Shown in pieces: positions 33,869-40,615 of a stretch of DNA of 40,615 nt. The notes under the pieces were generated by a model. That model was not told the origin of the DNA. It saw nothing but the letters and a program-made list of their open reading frames with translations, and did no database searches. The DNA is from Pseudomonadota bacterium. GTDB taxonomy: Bacteria > Pseudomonadota > Alphaproteobacteria > Micropepsales > Micropepsaceae. The stretch covers positions 1 through 40,615 of the forward strand of contig JAJZGY010000019.1 in the NCBI GenBank assembly GCA_021804785.1, written 5' to 3'. Made by a program: the position numbers and the translations under genes. Position 1 is the first letter of the stretch. Each line of letters starts with the position of its first letter.

Positions 33869-34065
33869 GGTCTTGCTCCTCCGAGGGTCTTACGCAGCCC
33901 ACGTCATGCCCTAATTCCCTGGATAGGATCGAGGTATCGAAACCATAACCAAACGGTATTGGAGTGCTGTACGGCCCATACGCATCCTGTGCCTGACCGG
34001 ACGGCACTGTGCCGCCCAGGCACTCTCGAACCTGGGGCGCCTGCCCCGAACTCAAGGAGACCAAC

Positions 34066-34344
34066 ATGATCCGTTTTCTCGGCGCCGCAGCCCTGATGCT
34101 TAGCCTCGCCTCCGGTGTGGCCTGGGCCCAGAGCAGCTCGGCGATGGGCCATGACGCGATGGGCCACAATGCGATGTCACATGCCAAGGCCATGGCCCAT
34201 TCGGGCTCGGCCATGGGCCATGGGGTCATGGCACATTCCAAATCAGCCATGGCGCACAGCAAGATGGGACATTCGCCCATGGGCCATAGCAAGATGGGCC
34301 ACAGCAAAATGGCCCACAGCGCCATGGGACATGGCGGCGCCTGA
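34066..34344 (+). CDS. Secreted Met-x-His repeat peptide
   Basis: 92 residues from ATG 34066 with AAGGAG upstream. Residues 1-21 are a Sec signal peptide ending AWA. The mature 71 residues hold twelve Met-x-His units (x is Gly, Ala or Ser) separated by short Ser/Lys/Ala linkers, and no Cys or aromatic residue. This gives 12 Met and 12 His. Such spacing could bind copper or silver ions, or act as a methionine redox sink. It is divergent from the MsrP-like operon (197 bp between) and upstream of a peroxiredoxin-like gene. No named family is recognised; Met-rich periplasmic peptides (MXKDX type) are the nearest idea. Confidence 0.75.
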   Translation: MIRFLGAAALMLSLASGVAWAQSSSAMGHDAMGHNAMSHAKAMAHSGSAMGHGVMAHSKSAMAHSKMGHSPMGHSKMGHSKMAHSAMGHGGA

Positions 34345-34432
34345 ACGGATCTTGTCATTCTGTAATGCCGAGGCGCCGGGCCTTGATCGAGCCGGCGTCT
34401 TGGTTAGTTTTGGGGTGTGAAAGGAAACCACA

Positions 34433-35095
34433 ATGGCCATGAGCCTCGATGATCTGCTGACGGCGGAACGCGAGCGGCGTAATGCCAGCGAGGCGATGCG
34501 CGTTGCCTATGAGGAAGTCGTGGGGACGCTTGGCTCCAATGACTTTCTTGCCAATGTGCTGGCAGAGGAGTCGCAGTTTCCGGACTTTATACTGCCAGAC
34601 ACGGAGGGACGCCTGGTCGCGCTTGCCGACCATCTCGCCCGTGGTCCGGTGATCGTACAGTTCTTTCGTGGCATGTGGTGTCCTTATTGCAAGCTGATGC
34701 TCAACGCGCTGGTTGAAGCTCTGCCCGAGATCAGGGACGCTGGCGCCAGCCTTCTTGCTCTGACCCCGGAGGTTGGGCCTTGGGCGCGCTCGGCCAAGCT
34801 GGATCGCGAGGCTCCGTTCAGCGTGCTGTCGGATGTGGATTGCGGGGTGGGGCTTGCGGCTGGCGTCGTTTTCCGCATTCCTCCCATCTACCATGCGCTC
34901 CTAAGCCGGGCTGGCGTTGATATCGGCGATCGCCATGGCAATGGAGCGGATTTTTTGCCGGTACCAGCCGCCTTCATACTTGAGCGCGACGGTCGTGTAG
35001 CCTGGCGCTTTATTGATGTCGATTTCACGCGCCGTGCGGCGCCTGAGCGGATCCTGGCCGCGCTGCGTGGGCTTGGCGACATGCAGCGGGGCTGA
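34433..35095 (+). CDS. Peroxiredoxin-like AhpC/TSA-family protein
   Basis: 220 residues. An N-terminal helical part is followed by a thioredoxin fold from about 48: FPDFILPDTEGR, VIVQFFRGMWCPYCKLMLNAL with Cys83 and Cys86 in a WCPYC arrangement, then LLALTPEV and FLPVPAAFILERDGRVAWRFIDVDF. This is the PRX-like group that reduces peroxides or protein disulfides. There is no signal peptide, so it is cytoplasmic. AAGGAAA lies just before the ATG. The LysR gene starts 4 bp after its stop. Confidence 0.87.
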   Translation: MAMSLDDLLTAERERRNASEAMRVAYEEVVGTLGSNDFLANVLAEESQFPDFILPDTEGRLVALADHLARGPVIVQFFRGMWCPYCKLMLNALVEALPEIRDAGASLLALTPEVGPWARSAKLDREAPFSVLSDVDCGVGLAAGVVFRIPPIYHALLSRAGVDIGDRHGNGADFLPVPAAFILERDGRVAWRFIDVDFTRRAAPERILAALRGLGDMQRG

Positions 35096-35099
35096 CGTT

Positions 35100-35969
35100 A
35101 TGGAGCTTACGCAGGTCCGCTATTTCGTGACGCTAAGCAGGCTGCTGAACTTCACACGTGCGGCGCAGGCCTGCAATGTCAGCCAGCCGGCGCTGACCCG
35201 GGCGATCCAACGCCTGGAAGATGAGTTGGGTGGTCCGTTGGTCTTTCGGGAACGCAACCTCACCCAGCTGACGGAGCTGGGACGGGCAATGCTGCCCCAT
35301 CTGGATGCGATGCTCACCGCAGCTGAAGCGGCGCGGGCGCTTGCCGAGGCCCGCCGTCAGCAGCCTGCGGCCAGCCTGAAGATCGGTCTTGGGCCCGGTG
35401 TGGGGGCGGCAGCGATCGCGGGTGCCGTACGCGAGATTGCGCTTCTCATGCCCGAACTGATGGTGCGTTTTGAGGAAGCAGCGGTTGCGATGCTGGTAGA
35501 GGCCATGCTGTCGGACATGCTCGACTGCGCCATACTCCCGGCAGACTGTCCTTTGCCGGATCGCTTCAGGTCCTGGAAGCTTTACGAGGAAGGCGCGGTG
35601 GCGGTCCTGCCACCCGATCATCACCTGTGTGCGGCGTCCACCGTCACGGCCAAGGACCTGCATGGCGAGGTGTTGCTTCATGGCGAGCGTTGTGGCGGCT
35701 TTGTTCAGATGCTGGCACCAGACGGGGCGGACGGCATCCGCACCCGCCGCTGTGATGGCGGGACCGCGCATATTCTTGATCTCGTCGCCGCCGGGCTTGG
35801 CATTGCGGTGCTGTCCGAACGGATGGCAGTGCCGGCGCCACTTGTGGCCCGACCGGTGGTCGAGCCGCCGATCCGTCGAGAGGTTCGGCTCACGGCCGTT
35901 TCCGGACGACCTTATGGCGCGGCACTTGCCGGCTTTATCAAACTTTGCCGGGCCGGCCGGACGCATTGA
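35100..35969 (+). CDS. LysR-family transcriptional regulator
   Basis: 289 residues from ATG 35100. The winged helix-turn-helix (1-60) is textbook: MELTQVRYFVTLSRLLNFTRAAQ, NVSQPALTRAIQRLEDELG and FRERN. The effector domain follows from about 90 (LKIGLGPGVGAAAIAGA). A Cys-containing segment, HGERCGGFVQM, lies near the position of the effector cleft, but OxyR-like paired redox Cys are not evident. Tandem with the peroxiredoxin-like gene, it may control that gene and the redox locus upstream. Confidence 0.9.
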   Translation: MELTQVRYFVTLSRLLNFTRAAQACNVSQPALTRAIQRLEDELGGPLVFRERNLTQLTELGRAMLPHLDAMLTAAEAARALAEARRQQPAASLKIGLGPGVGAAAIAGAVREIALLMPELMVRFEEAAVAMLVEAMLSDMLDCAILPADCPLPDRFRSWKLYEEGAVAVLPPDHHLCAASTVTAKDLHGEVLLHGERCGGFVQMLAPDGADGIRTRRCDGGTAHILDLVAAGLGIAVLSERMAVPAPLVARPVVEPPIRREVRLTAVSGRPYGAALAGFIKLCRAGRTH

Positions 35970-36387
35970 GCGCGTGGCAATTCGCGCACGGGTCGGAGTG
36001 TCCGCTCCCGTGGGTGATGGCTGAATTGAGGTGACTTTCGGATTTGTCGCCTCAGCGAGGTAGACTTTGGCGATCTGTTTTTGGCTCCGATCACCCGGCC
36101 TTGCACCAAGCTTGAGGCGGGACACTCAAGCATGGGCCATGCGGATCACCCGCGAAGCGTTGCGGACGCTGGGCGGTGCTGAGCTGAGCGGGAAGGCGGG
36201 CGTCGTCGGTTCTTGGTGCCGCCTTGTCCACAACCATCGCCGCTTTGGCCGGCGCAGTACTTGAAAATCAGCTGCGAATGCCTCAAATGCAACACTTTCG
36301 GCGCTACGTGCAGAATGTATCATACTGATAATATTGTTATATTCATAATATCTTGCAAATACGAGAATTATGCGCGATTTTGCATAA
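35970..36387. other. Intergenic region turning AT-rich before the AAA gene
   Basis: No supported gene. 35970-36260 is ordinary GC-rich sequence with a weak CACGGG/CCCGTG hairpin at 35987-36012. From about 36290 the composition changes to strongly AT-rich, unlike the rest of the window. Two direct copies of ATAATAT flank TGTTATATTC at about 36328-36351, just upstream of the AAA ATPase. This probably holds that gene's promoter and marks the edge of acquired DNA. Confidence 0.4.
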
Positions 36388-37581
36388 ATGATACCACGGC
36401 ACCTTAAGCCAACCCTCGAAGACCGGCTCAAACAGTTTCCGGCGGTGGCGCTTCTCGGCCCGCGCCAATCGGGCAAGACGACTCTCGCCTTGGAATTGGC
36501 CGAGGAGCGCGGAGACAAGGCGATTTATCTCGACCTGGAAAATCCGGCCGACCGGCGCCGTCTTGACGATCCCGTTGCTTATCTCCGCGCTCAGCGCGGT
36601 CACCTGGTCATTCTCGACGAAATTCACCGCGCCCCGGAGATATTTACCGTTCTGCGGAGCGAAATCGATGCGCGCCGCCGGGCGGGAGAAAAGACAGGCC
36701 AGTTCCTTATCCTTGGCTCCGCCGCGCTCGACCTACTGCGACAATCATCCGAAAGCCTCGCCGGTCGAATCAGCTTCCTTGAACTGATGCCATTCCAGCC
36801 GCAAGAGGTGCTCCCGGTAGAAGGCGTCGAAGCGGCTGACAAACTTTGGCTACGCGGCGGATTTCCGGATAGCTTTCTCGCCGAGAGTGACGGCGAGAGC
36901 AGCCGTTGGCGCGCCGCGTTCATTCGCTCCTATCTCGAACGCGATATCCCGCAGTTCGGCGTGCGCGTTCCTGCGGGAACGATTGAGCGCTTCTGGACCA
37001 TGCTGGCACATACACAAGGGGGCCTGTTCAATGGCCAACGCATCGCGCAAAGCCTCGGTGTCGGCTGGCACGCGGTCTCGCACTATCTCGGACTTCTCGG
37101 CGATTTACTGCTGGTACGGCGATTGCCGCCATGGACGGCCAACATCGGCAAGCGGCTCGTCAAATCGCCGAAAATCTATCTGCGCGATTCCGGCTTGTTG
37201 CATTCGCTGCTGAATTTGCCGACGCTCAATGACGTGCTCGGTCATCCGATTGCTGGCGCGAGTTGGGAGGGATTTGCGATGGAAGCGATCATCGCCGCCG
37301 CGCCAGATGGAACGAAGGCCTATTTTTATCGCTCGGCGACGGGTCAAGAGATCGACCTCGTGCTCGAATTGTCCGCCTCTCGCCTTTGGGCATTCGAGCT
37401 CAAGAAGTCGCTTTCGCCATCAGTAGAAAAGGGATTTCACGTGGCCTGCGCGGACATCGAGGCAGAGCGTAGGATGCTCGTCTATCCGGGGCAGGAAGCC
37501 TATCCCGGTGCTGGTGGCATGGAGGTCATGCCGTTGCTTGACGCCATAGCCGCCACCGGAAAGGCCGGTTCAAAGTTATGA
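36388..37581 (+). CDS. AAA ATPase with C-terminal DUF4143 domain
   Basis: 397 residues. Walker A GPRQSGKT (24-31), Walker B HLVILDEIH (72-80) and sensor LILGSAALDLL form an AAA_14 domain. The DUF4143 part (about 180-350) has LRGGFPDSFLA, FIRSYLERDIPQFG, a winged-helix stretch and LYLRDSGLLHSLL-like sequence. The last part, QEIDLVLE then WAFELKKS, has the spacing of a PD-(D/E)XK nuclease-like core. These proteins are frequent on mobile DNA; their role is unknown. The GC content of the leader differs from its neighbours. Confidence 0.85.
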   Translation: MIPRHLKPTLEDRLKQFPAVALLGPRQSGKTTLALELAEERGDKAIYLDLENPADRRRLDDPVAYLRAQRGHLVILDEIHRAPEIFTVLRSEIDARRRAGEKTGQFLILGSAALDLLRQSSESLAGRISFLELMPFQPQEVLPVEGVEAADKLWLRGGFPDSFLAESDGESSRWRAAFIRSYLERDIPQFGVRVPAGTIERFWTMLAHTQGGLFNGQRIAQSLGVGWHAVSHYLGLLGDLLLVRRLPPWTANIGKRLVKSPKIYLRDSGLLHSLLNLPTLNDVLGHPIAGASWEGFAMEAIIAAAPDGTKAYFYRSATGQEIDLVLELSASRLWAFELKKSLSPSVEKGFHVACADIEAERRMLVYPGQEAYPGAGGMEVMPLLDAIAATGKAGSKL

Positions 37582-37676
37582 CGACTATGGCCAGGCCCTC
37601 GCGGTAGCGGGTTCGCTGTCTGGCGCAACTAGGACGCAGGTGGCCCATGCGTCACCGCCTTTTGAGCCCTTATTAC

Positions 37677-37719
37677 TTGACATCCTCCCCGGCCTGAAGG
37701 CCGGAGATACCTACGGCGC
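37677..37719 (-). ncRNA. IS605-type right end and likely 3' part of the omegaRNA
   Basis: Directly after the tnpB stop the minus strand forms a hairpin (GGCCGG arms around TTCA, 37687-37706). It ends GGATGTCAA at about 37678, the usual right end of IS605/IS1341 elements. In studied TnpB systems the guide RNA spans the tnpB 3' end and this hairpin, with the guide taken from flanking DNA; here the guide would begin GTAATAAGGG. Its 5' end cannot be set. The rest of 37582-37676 shows no gene. Confidence 0.5.
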
Positions 37720-39000
37720 TCAGGCGCGGCATTGATCCGCTCCTGAGTCGCTTCGGCGGGTTCCTGCTGCTGGCGGCATTGCTGCACCGCTCACTTCACA
37801 GGCGATCCGGGCTGCGGTGCTCCGCCTGAGCGAAGCGTCGCTCGTGTCCTGCCCTTCGTCTCGCAACGTCTGATTCCCGCGAGAGAGGATGTTGATCGCG
37901 CCGACGACATCGGCGTTTTCCTCGAAACCGCATTCGACGCACAGGAATTGCGCCTGCATCTGCCGGTTGTCCGCCGACACATGACCGCAGCGCGGACAGG
38001 TGCGGCTCGTGTACTGCGGCGGCACGGCGATGAGATGCCCGCCGGTCCACGCCAGCTTGTAGTCCAGTTGGCGGCGGAACTCGAACCAGCGTTGATCGAG
38101 GATGGACTTGTTCAAGCCCGACTTGGCCCGAACGTTTCTTCCCGGTGCATCTGCCGTGCCTGCCGCCGACCTGGACATGCTCCGCACCTGCAAGTCCTCG
38201 ATACACACCATCGCGTGGTTTTGGCTGATCGTGGTGGAGCACTTGTGCAGGTAGTCGCGGCGGGCGTTGCCGATGCGGGAATGGATGCGCTGGACGCGGG
38301 CTTTCGCCTTCTTCCAGTTGCTGCTGAATTTGGTTTTGTGGCTCATGGCCTGCTGCGCCTTGCGCAGAGCCGTTTCATGCCGCTTGAAGCTATTGAGGGG
38401 CGCGTAGAACGTGCCGTCCGAAAGCGTGGCGAAGCGGGCAATGCCCATGTCGAGTCCGACCGCATCACCCTGCAAGATGGGCTGCTCAATCTCGCGCTCG
38501 GTCTGGATGCTCACGAACCACTTGCCGCAAGACTGGCTCACGGTGATGTTCTTTACCGTGCCCAGCACCTCGCGGCTGTTGCGGTAGCGCAGCCAGCCAA
38601 GCTTGGGCAGGAACAGGCGGTTGTTGGCCTGATCGAGCTTGATCTGTTTCGGGTCGGGATAGCGGAAGCTGTCGGACTGGCCCTTCTTCTTGAAACGCGG
38701 AACGTCGGCCCGCCTGGCGAAGACGTTGGCATAGGCCCGCTCCAGATCCTTGAGCGTCTGTTGCAGGGGGTGGACTGGCGCATCGGCCAGCCAGGCCGTT
38801 TGCGTGCTGTTGCGCCACTCGGTGAGCAGCTTGCACAACCCGGCGTAGCCGAGCGTCTTCTCGCCTTGCTCGTGGCGTTCCTTCTGCAGCGCCAGCGCCT
38901 TGTTGAAGACGAACCGACACGCGCCAGCGAAGCGGCGCATCTGCCGCTCCTGCTGGCCGTCTGGCATCAGTTCGTACTTAAAGGCTTGAGGGCGTAGCAT
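37720..39000 (-). CDS. tnpB: TnpB RNA-guided nuclease (IS200/IS605 family)
   Basis: 426 residues, apparently intact. The N-terminal helix-turn-helix part (KYELMPDGQQERQMRRFAGACRFVFNKAL) and the RuvC-like core are complete. Acidic residues are Asp184 in VGLDMGIARF, Glu268 in CIEDLQVRSM and Asp364 in NADVVGAINI; the zinc finger uses Cys335, 338, 354 and 357. TnpB cuts DNA next to a TAM using an omegaRNA and is the ancestor of Cas12. About 45 C-terminal residues after the last motif are Ser/Ala-rich. A broken tnpA lies divergent, 22 bp away. Confidence 0.92.
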   Translation of the reverse strand: MLRPQAFKYELMPDGQQERQMRRFAGACRFVFNKALALQKERHEQGEKTLGYAGLCKLLTEWRNSTQTAWLADAPVHPLQQTLKDLERAYANVFARRADVPRFKKKGQSDSFRYPDPKQIKLDQANNRLFLPKLGWLRYRNSREVLGTVKNITVSQSCGKWFVSIQTEREIEQPILQGDAVGLDMGIARFATLSDGTFYAPLNSFKRHETALRKAQQAMSHKTKFSSNWKKAKARVQRIHSRIGNARRDYLHKCSTTISQNHAMVCIEDLQVRSMSRSAAGTADAPGRNVRAKSGLNKSILDQRWFEFRRQLDYKLAWTGGHLIAVPPQYTSRTCPRCGHVSADNRQMQAQFLCVECGFEENADVVGAINILSRGNQTLRDEGQDTSDASLRRSTAARIACEVSGAAMPPAAGTRRSDSGADQCRA

Positions 39001-39022
39001 ACGTTAATTGTGCTTTCGGTCT

Positions 39023-39163
39023 ATGAGCGATTTCAACGATATTAGACACGGGCGGCATTGCGTTTTCAGGATGCACGTCCATTTGGTTTTTGTGGCGAAA
39101 TATCGCCGCAGGGTGTTCGATGGCGATGCCATCAACCGGCTGCGCTATCCTTCCCCGCCCTGA
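39023..39163 (+). pseudogene. TnpA (IS200-type Y1 transposase), N-terminal fragment
   Basis: The frame starts at ATG 39023 and reads MSDFNDIRHGRHCVF, then MHVHLVFVAKYRRRVFDGDAI. This is the first strand and helix of IS200 TnpA. Near 39142 it runs into an IS-end repeat and stops at TGA after NRLRYPSPP. The HUH motif and the catalytic Tyr are missing, so it cannot transpose anything. It is divergent from tnpB, the IS605 arrangement. Confidence 0.75.
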
Positions 39164-39191
39164 ACGGCGAGGCTTGTCGCGCACCGGGTCA
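39142..39191. repeat. IS-end direct repeat, copy 1
   Basis: 50 bp matching 39515-39564 with one mismatch (the first 43 are identical). It contains an imperfect hairpin, CCCCGCC-CTGAAC-GGCGAGG, typical of IS200/IS605 ends. Copy 1 interrupts tnpA. Confidence 0.8.
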
Positions 39192-39422
39192 TCTCCGTTT
39201 GCCCTCATCGCGCCCATCCCATCCTGTGCTCGCAACCTTGGCGCATCTTGATCACGCCAGGACCGCAGAGGGCTCTTCCGGGAAGCCCTGCCAGCCTTGA
39301 CGCCAAATCAGACGCGCGGCCAAGCGTCCGCCACGGACGGCGCGCTTACAACTCCGCAAATTGGGGGTAAAAAGGGCGTCGGACACCAGAATGGGCGCGG
39401 CAGAGGTGTTGTACGGCTCCGC

Positions 39423-39484
39423 ATGGCGGTGCGCCCATTTCCATCGTGCGCCAGTACATCGAACAGCAACAGACACCACATTAA
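39423..39484 (+). pseudogene. TnpA C-terminal fragment
   Basis: In one plus-strand frame 39423-39484 encodes GAPISIVRQYIEQQQTPH and a TAA, the conserved C-terminus of IS200 TnpA. About 280 bp separates it from the N-terminal fragment, and that intervening DNA (39192-39422) does not read as TnpA. It shows no gene I can support. Confidence 0.65.
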
Positions 39485-39514
39485 AAACCAAAGGCAAGGA
39501 CGGCTACCCCGTCC

Positions 39515-39564
39515 GCGCTATCCTTCCCCGCCCTGAACGGCGAGGCTTGTCGCGCACAGGGTCA
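39515..39564. repeat. IS-end direct repeat, copy 2
   Basis: Second copy of the 50-bp end sequence, in its expected place about 30 bp after the TnpA C-terminus. It is likely the tnpA-side boundary of the original element. Confidence 0.75.
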
Positions 39565-39822
39565 GGAAAGTGGAGCGCGGCGGCGGCGCAAATTCAGATA
39601 TGATTTTATGGTGCTCAGCAAAGGTTTGCTGGAACACGCGCCGTGAACGCGCTCAGCCGGAAGATGCGCCTGCCAAGTTACGCATTCGGACCGTCGCAAA
39701 ATAGGCCTGGAGCAATTGCAGCGGCCCCACGGTACGTTTTCCCCGCTCTGTGCCACCCTCACCTGCGTGGGGGGCATCACCCGTTCAAACTGCCGCTCGG
39801 CGATCACCTGAGCGGTGGGCTC
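39565..39822. other. Intergenic, nothing recognised
   Basis: Short overlapping frames only, none with family motifs or a good ribosome site. It lies between the IS end and the stop of the membrane-protein gene. Confidence 0.4.
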
Positions 39823-40615
39823 CTAGCGCCCTTCGCGTTGCCAGGCGATGAGGACTGTGGACAGGACCACAAGCAGCACCACCCAGGCCGGCAGGAGGGG
39901 TTTTTGTTCTGCACTGGTCACGCGATAGGCGTGGTTGGCCCTGAGGCCGATCCAGTGCCGGCCATAGTAGGGGTGGCCGGGCGCCACCATGCGCACGTCC
40001 GGCACGCCGCCATCGCTCAGCCAGTGCACCCTCCCCCCGCTCCTTTGTGCGAGGGGCTGAAGAATGCGCGCCGTGGCGCGGACATCCGCCATCTCTTTGG
40101 GATTGAGAGGGCCGGCAGCGGCAACCGCTGTCAGCGTACCGTTCTTCAGGCGATATAGACCAAGCTGATGAATGGTGAGGCTCGTGCCCCAGTTGCCAGG
40201 GCTCTCCTCGTGCAGCGTGCGCGTCAGCGTTTTGCCATCAGGCTCTCTAAGGATCACCGGTGGGGCGGACTTGGCGAGGGTGCGGCGATGCACATAAAGG
40301 GTGCCGCCACGGATGTTGGCGGTCAGTCGCTCGGCGCTCAGTTCAGGTTCTTTCATCAGCCAGTGCGCCACACGGCGCAAAAGCTCCGCCACGGGCCCGC
40401 CACCTTCGAAGCCGCGTGCCCACAGCCAGGACTGATCAGAAAGCAGTTCGGCAACCCGGCCCTTGCCGACATGATCGAGAACGAGCAGGGGACGGTCCTG
40501 TGGTCCCGTCATCAGGGTTTCGCCCGAGACAGCATCCGCGCCGATCAGGCGGAACCAGCTGCCCCATGTGGCCGGTTTGCCTGGAGCGTTGGCTCCGGCA
40601 AGTCCTGCGGTCACC
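39823..40615 (-). CDS. C-terminal part of a large glutamine-amidotransferase-like membrane protein
   Basis: 263 codons are visible; the 5' part lies beyond the window. The segment has PLLVLDHVGKGRVAELLSDQSWLWARGFEGGGPVAELLRRVAHWLMKEPEL, then a beta-rich region and a final membrane helix LLPAWVVLLVVLSTVLIAW before a short basic end. This combination is found at the end of about 700-residue proteins encoded with MoxR, DUF58 and DUF4159 genes in alphaproteobacteria. The role is unknown, perhaps in the envelope. The stop at 39823 is clear. Confidence 0.65.
   Translation of the reverse strand, partial: VTAGLAGANAPGKPATWGSWFRLIGADAVSGETLMTGPQDRPLLVLDHVGKGRVAELLSDQSWLWARGFEGGGPVAELLRRVAHWLMKEPELSAERLTANIRGGTLYVHRRTLAKSAPPVILREPDGKTLTRTLHEESPGNWGTSLTIHQLGLYRLKNGTLTAVAAAGPLNPKEMADVRATARILQPLAQRSGGRVHWLSDGGVPDVRMVAPGHPYYGRHWIGLRANHAYRVTSAEQKPLLPAWVVLLVVLSTVLIAWQREGR

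Noticed and set aside
33783-34358. Minus-strand frame with Trp/Met/Ala repeats opposite the Met-x-His gene
   Set aside because: It is the complementary reading of the repeat; the plus strand has a signal peptide and a good ribosome site.
1-40615. CRISPR arrays or rRNA/tRNA genes
   Set aside because: No regularly spaced repeat array and no rRNA or full tRNA pattern was seen on either strand.

Overview
The window is high-GC alphaproteobacterial DNA. Three things point to a Caulobacter-like flagellar regulatory lineage: the gene order fliF-fliG-fliH-fliN-flbD-flhA, a SciP (DUF1153) gene beside flgE, and sequence matches to CtrA boxes and sigma-54 promoters. The presence of flhF and flhG suggests a polar flagellum. 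The genus cannot be fixed from the sequence alone.

Layout. 1-2.3 kb is mobile-element debris: a tyrosine integrase truncated by an ISAzo13-type transposase end, an attachment-site candidate made of a tRNA-Leu 3' end with repeated arm-like motifs, and a higBA toxin-antitoxin pair cut at both outer ends by two different ISAs1-type remnants. 2.3-22.3 kb is a flagellar and motility island. flgL and flgK are on the minus strand. fliK, flgD, flgE and sciP are on the plus strand, followed by the plus-strand operon fliF-fliG-fliH-fliN-flbD-flhA-flhF-flhG. After it come an MFS transporter, a small membrane protein, motA and a CheY-like regulator. The flgK/fliK divergent region carries a sigma-54 promoter on each side and paired palindromes between them. 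The fliF leader carries CtrA-like boxes and one similar palindrome.

22.4-25.6 kb holds housekeeping genes: NUDIX hydrolase, SDR, GNAT and an ArsB/NhaD-type transporter. 25.6-26.4 kb contains the decayed C-terminal end of a P-type ATPase. 26.4-32.4 kb is a carbon-metabolism cluster (phosphoglucomutase, HAD-like protein, phosphoketolase, acetate kinase). Together these can interconvert hexose phosphates, split ketose phosphates to acetyl phosphate, and make ATP and acetate.

32.5-36 kb looks like an envelope redox or stress locus. A lipoprotein-type MsrP/YedY-like molybdoenzyme and its b-type cytochrome lie divergent from a secreted 92-residue peptide with twelve Met-x-His motifs, followed by a peroxiredoxin-like gene and a LysR regulator. 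36-37.6 kb is an AAA/DUF4143 ATPase behind an AT-rich leader. 37.7-39.6 kb is an IS605-type element with an intact TnpB and a broken TnpA. The right edge holds the C-terminal part of a large membrane protein that continues beyond the window.

The observations most worth following are the Met-x-His peptide next to the MsrP-like system, the shared sigma-54/FlbD-type control region, the degenerate FlhF GTPase, and the TnpB that has lost its transposase.
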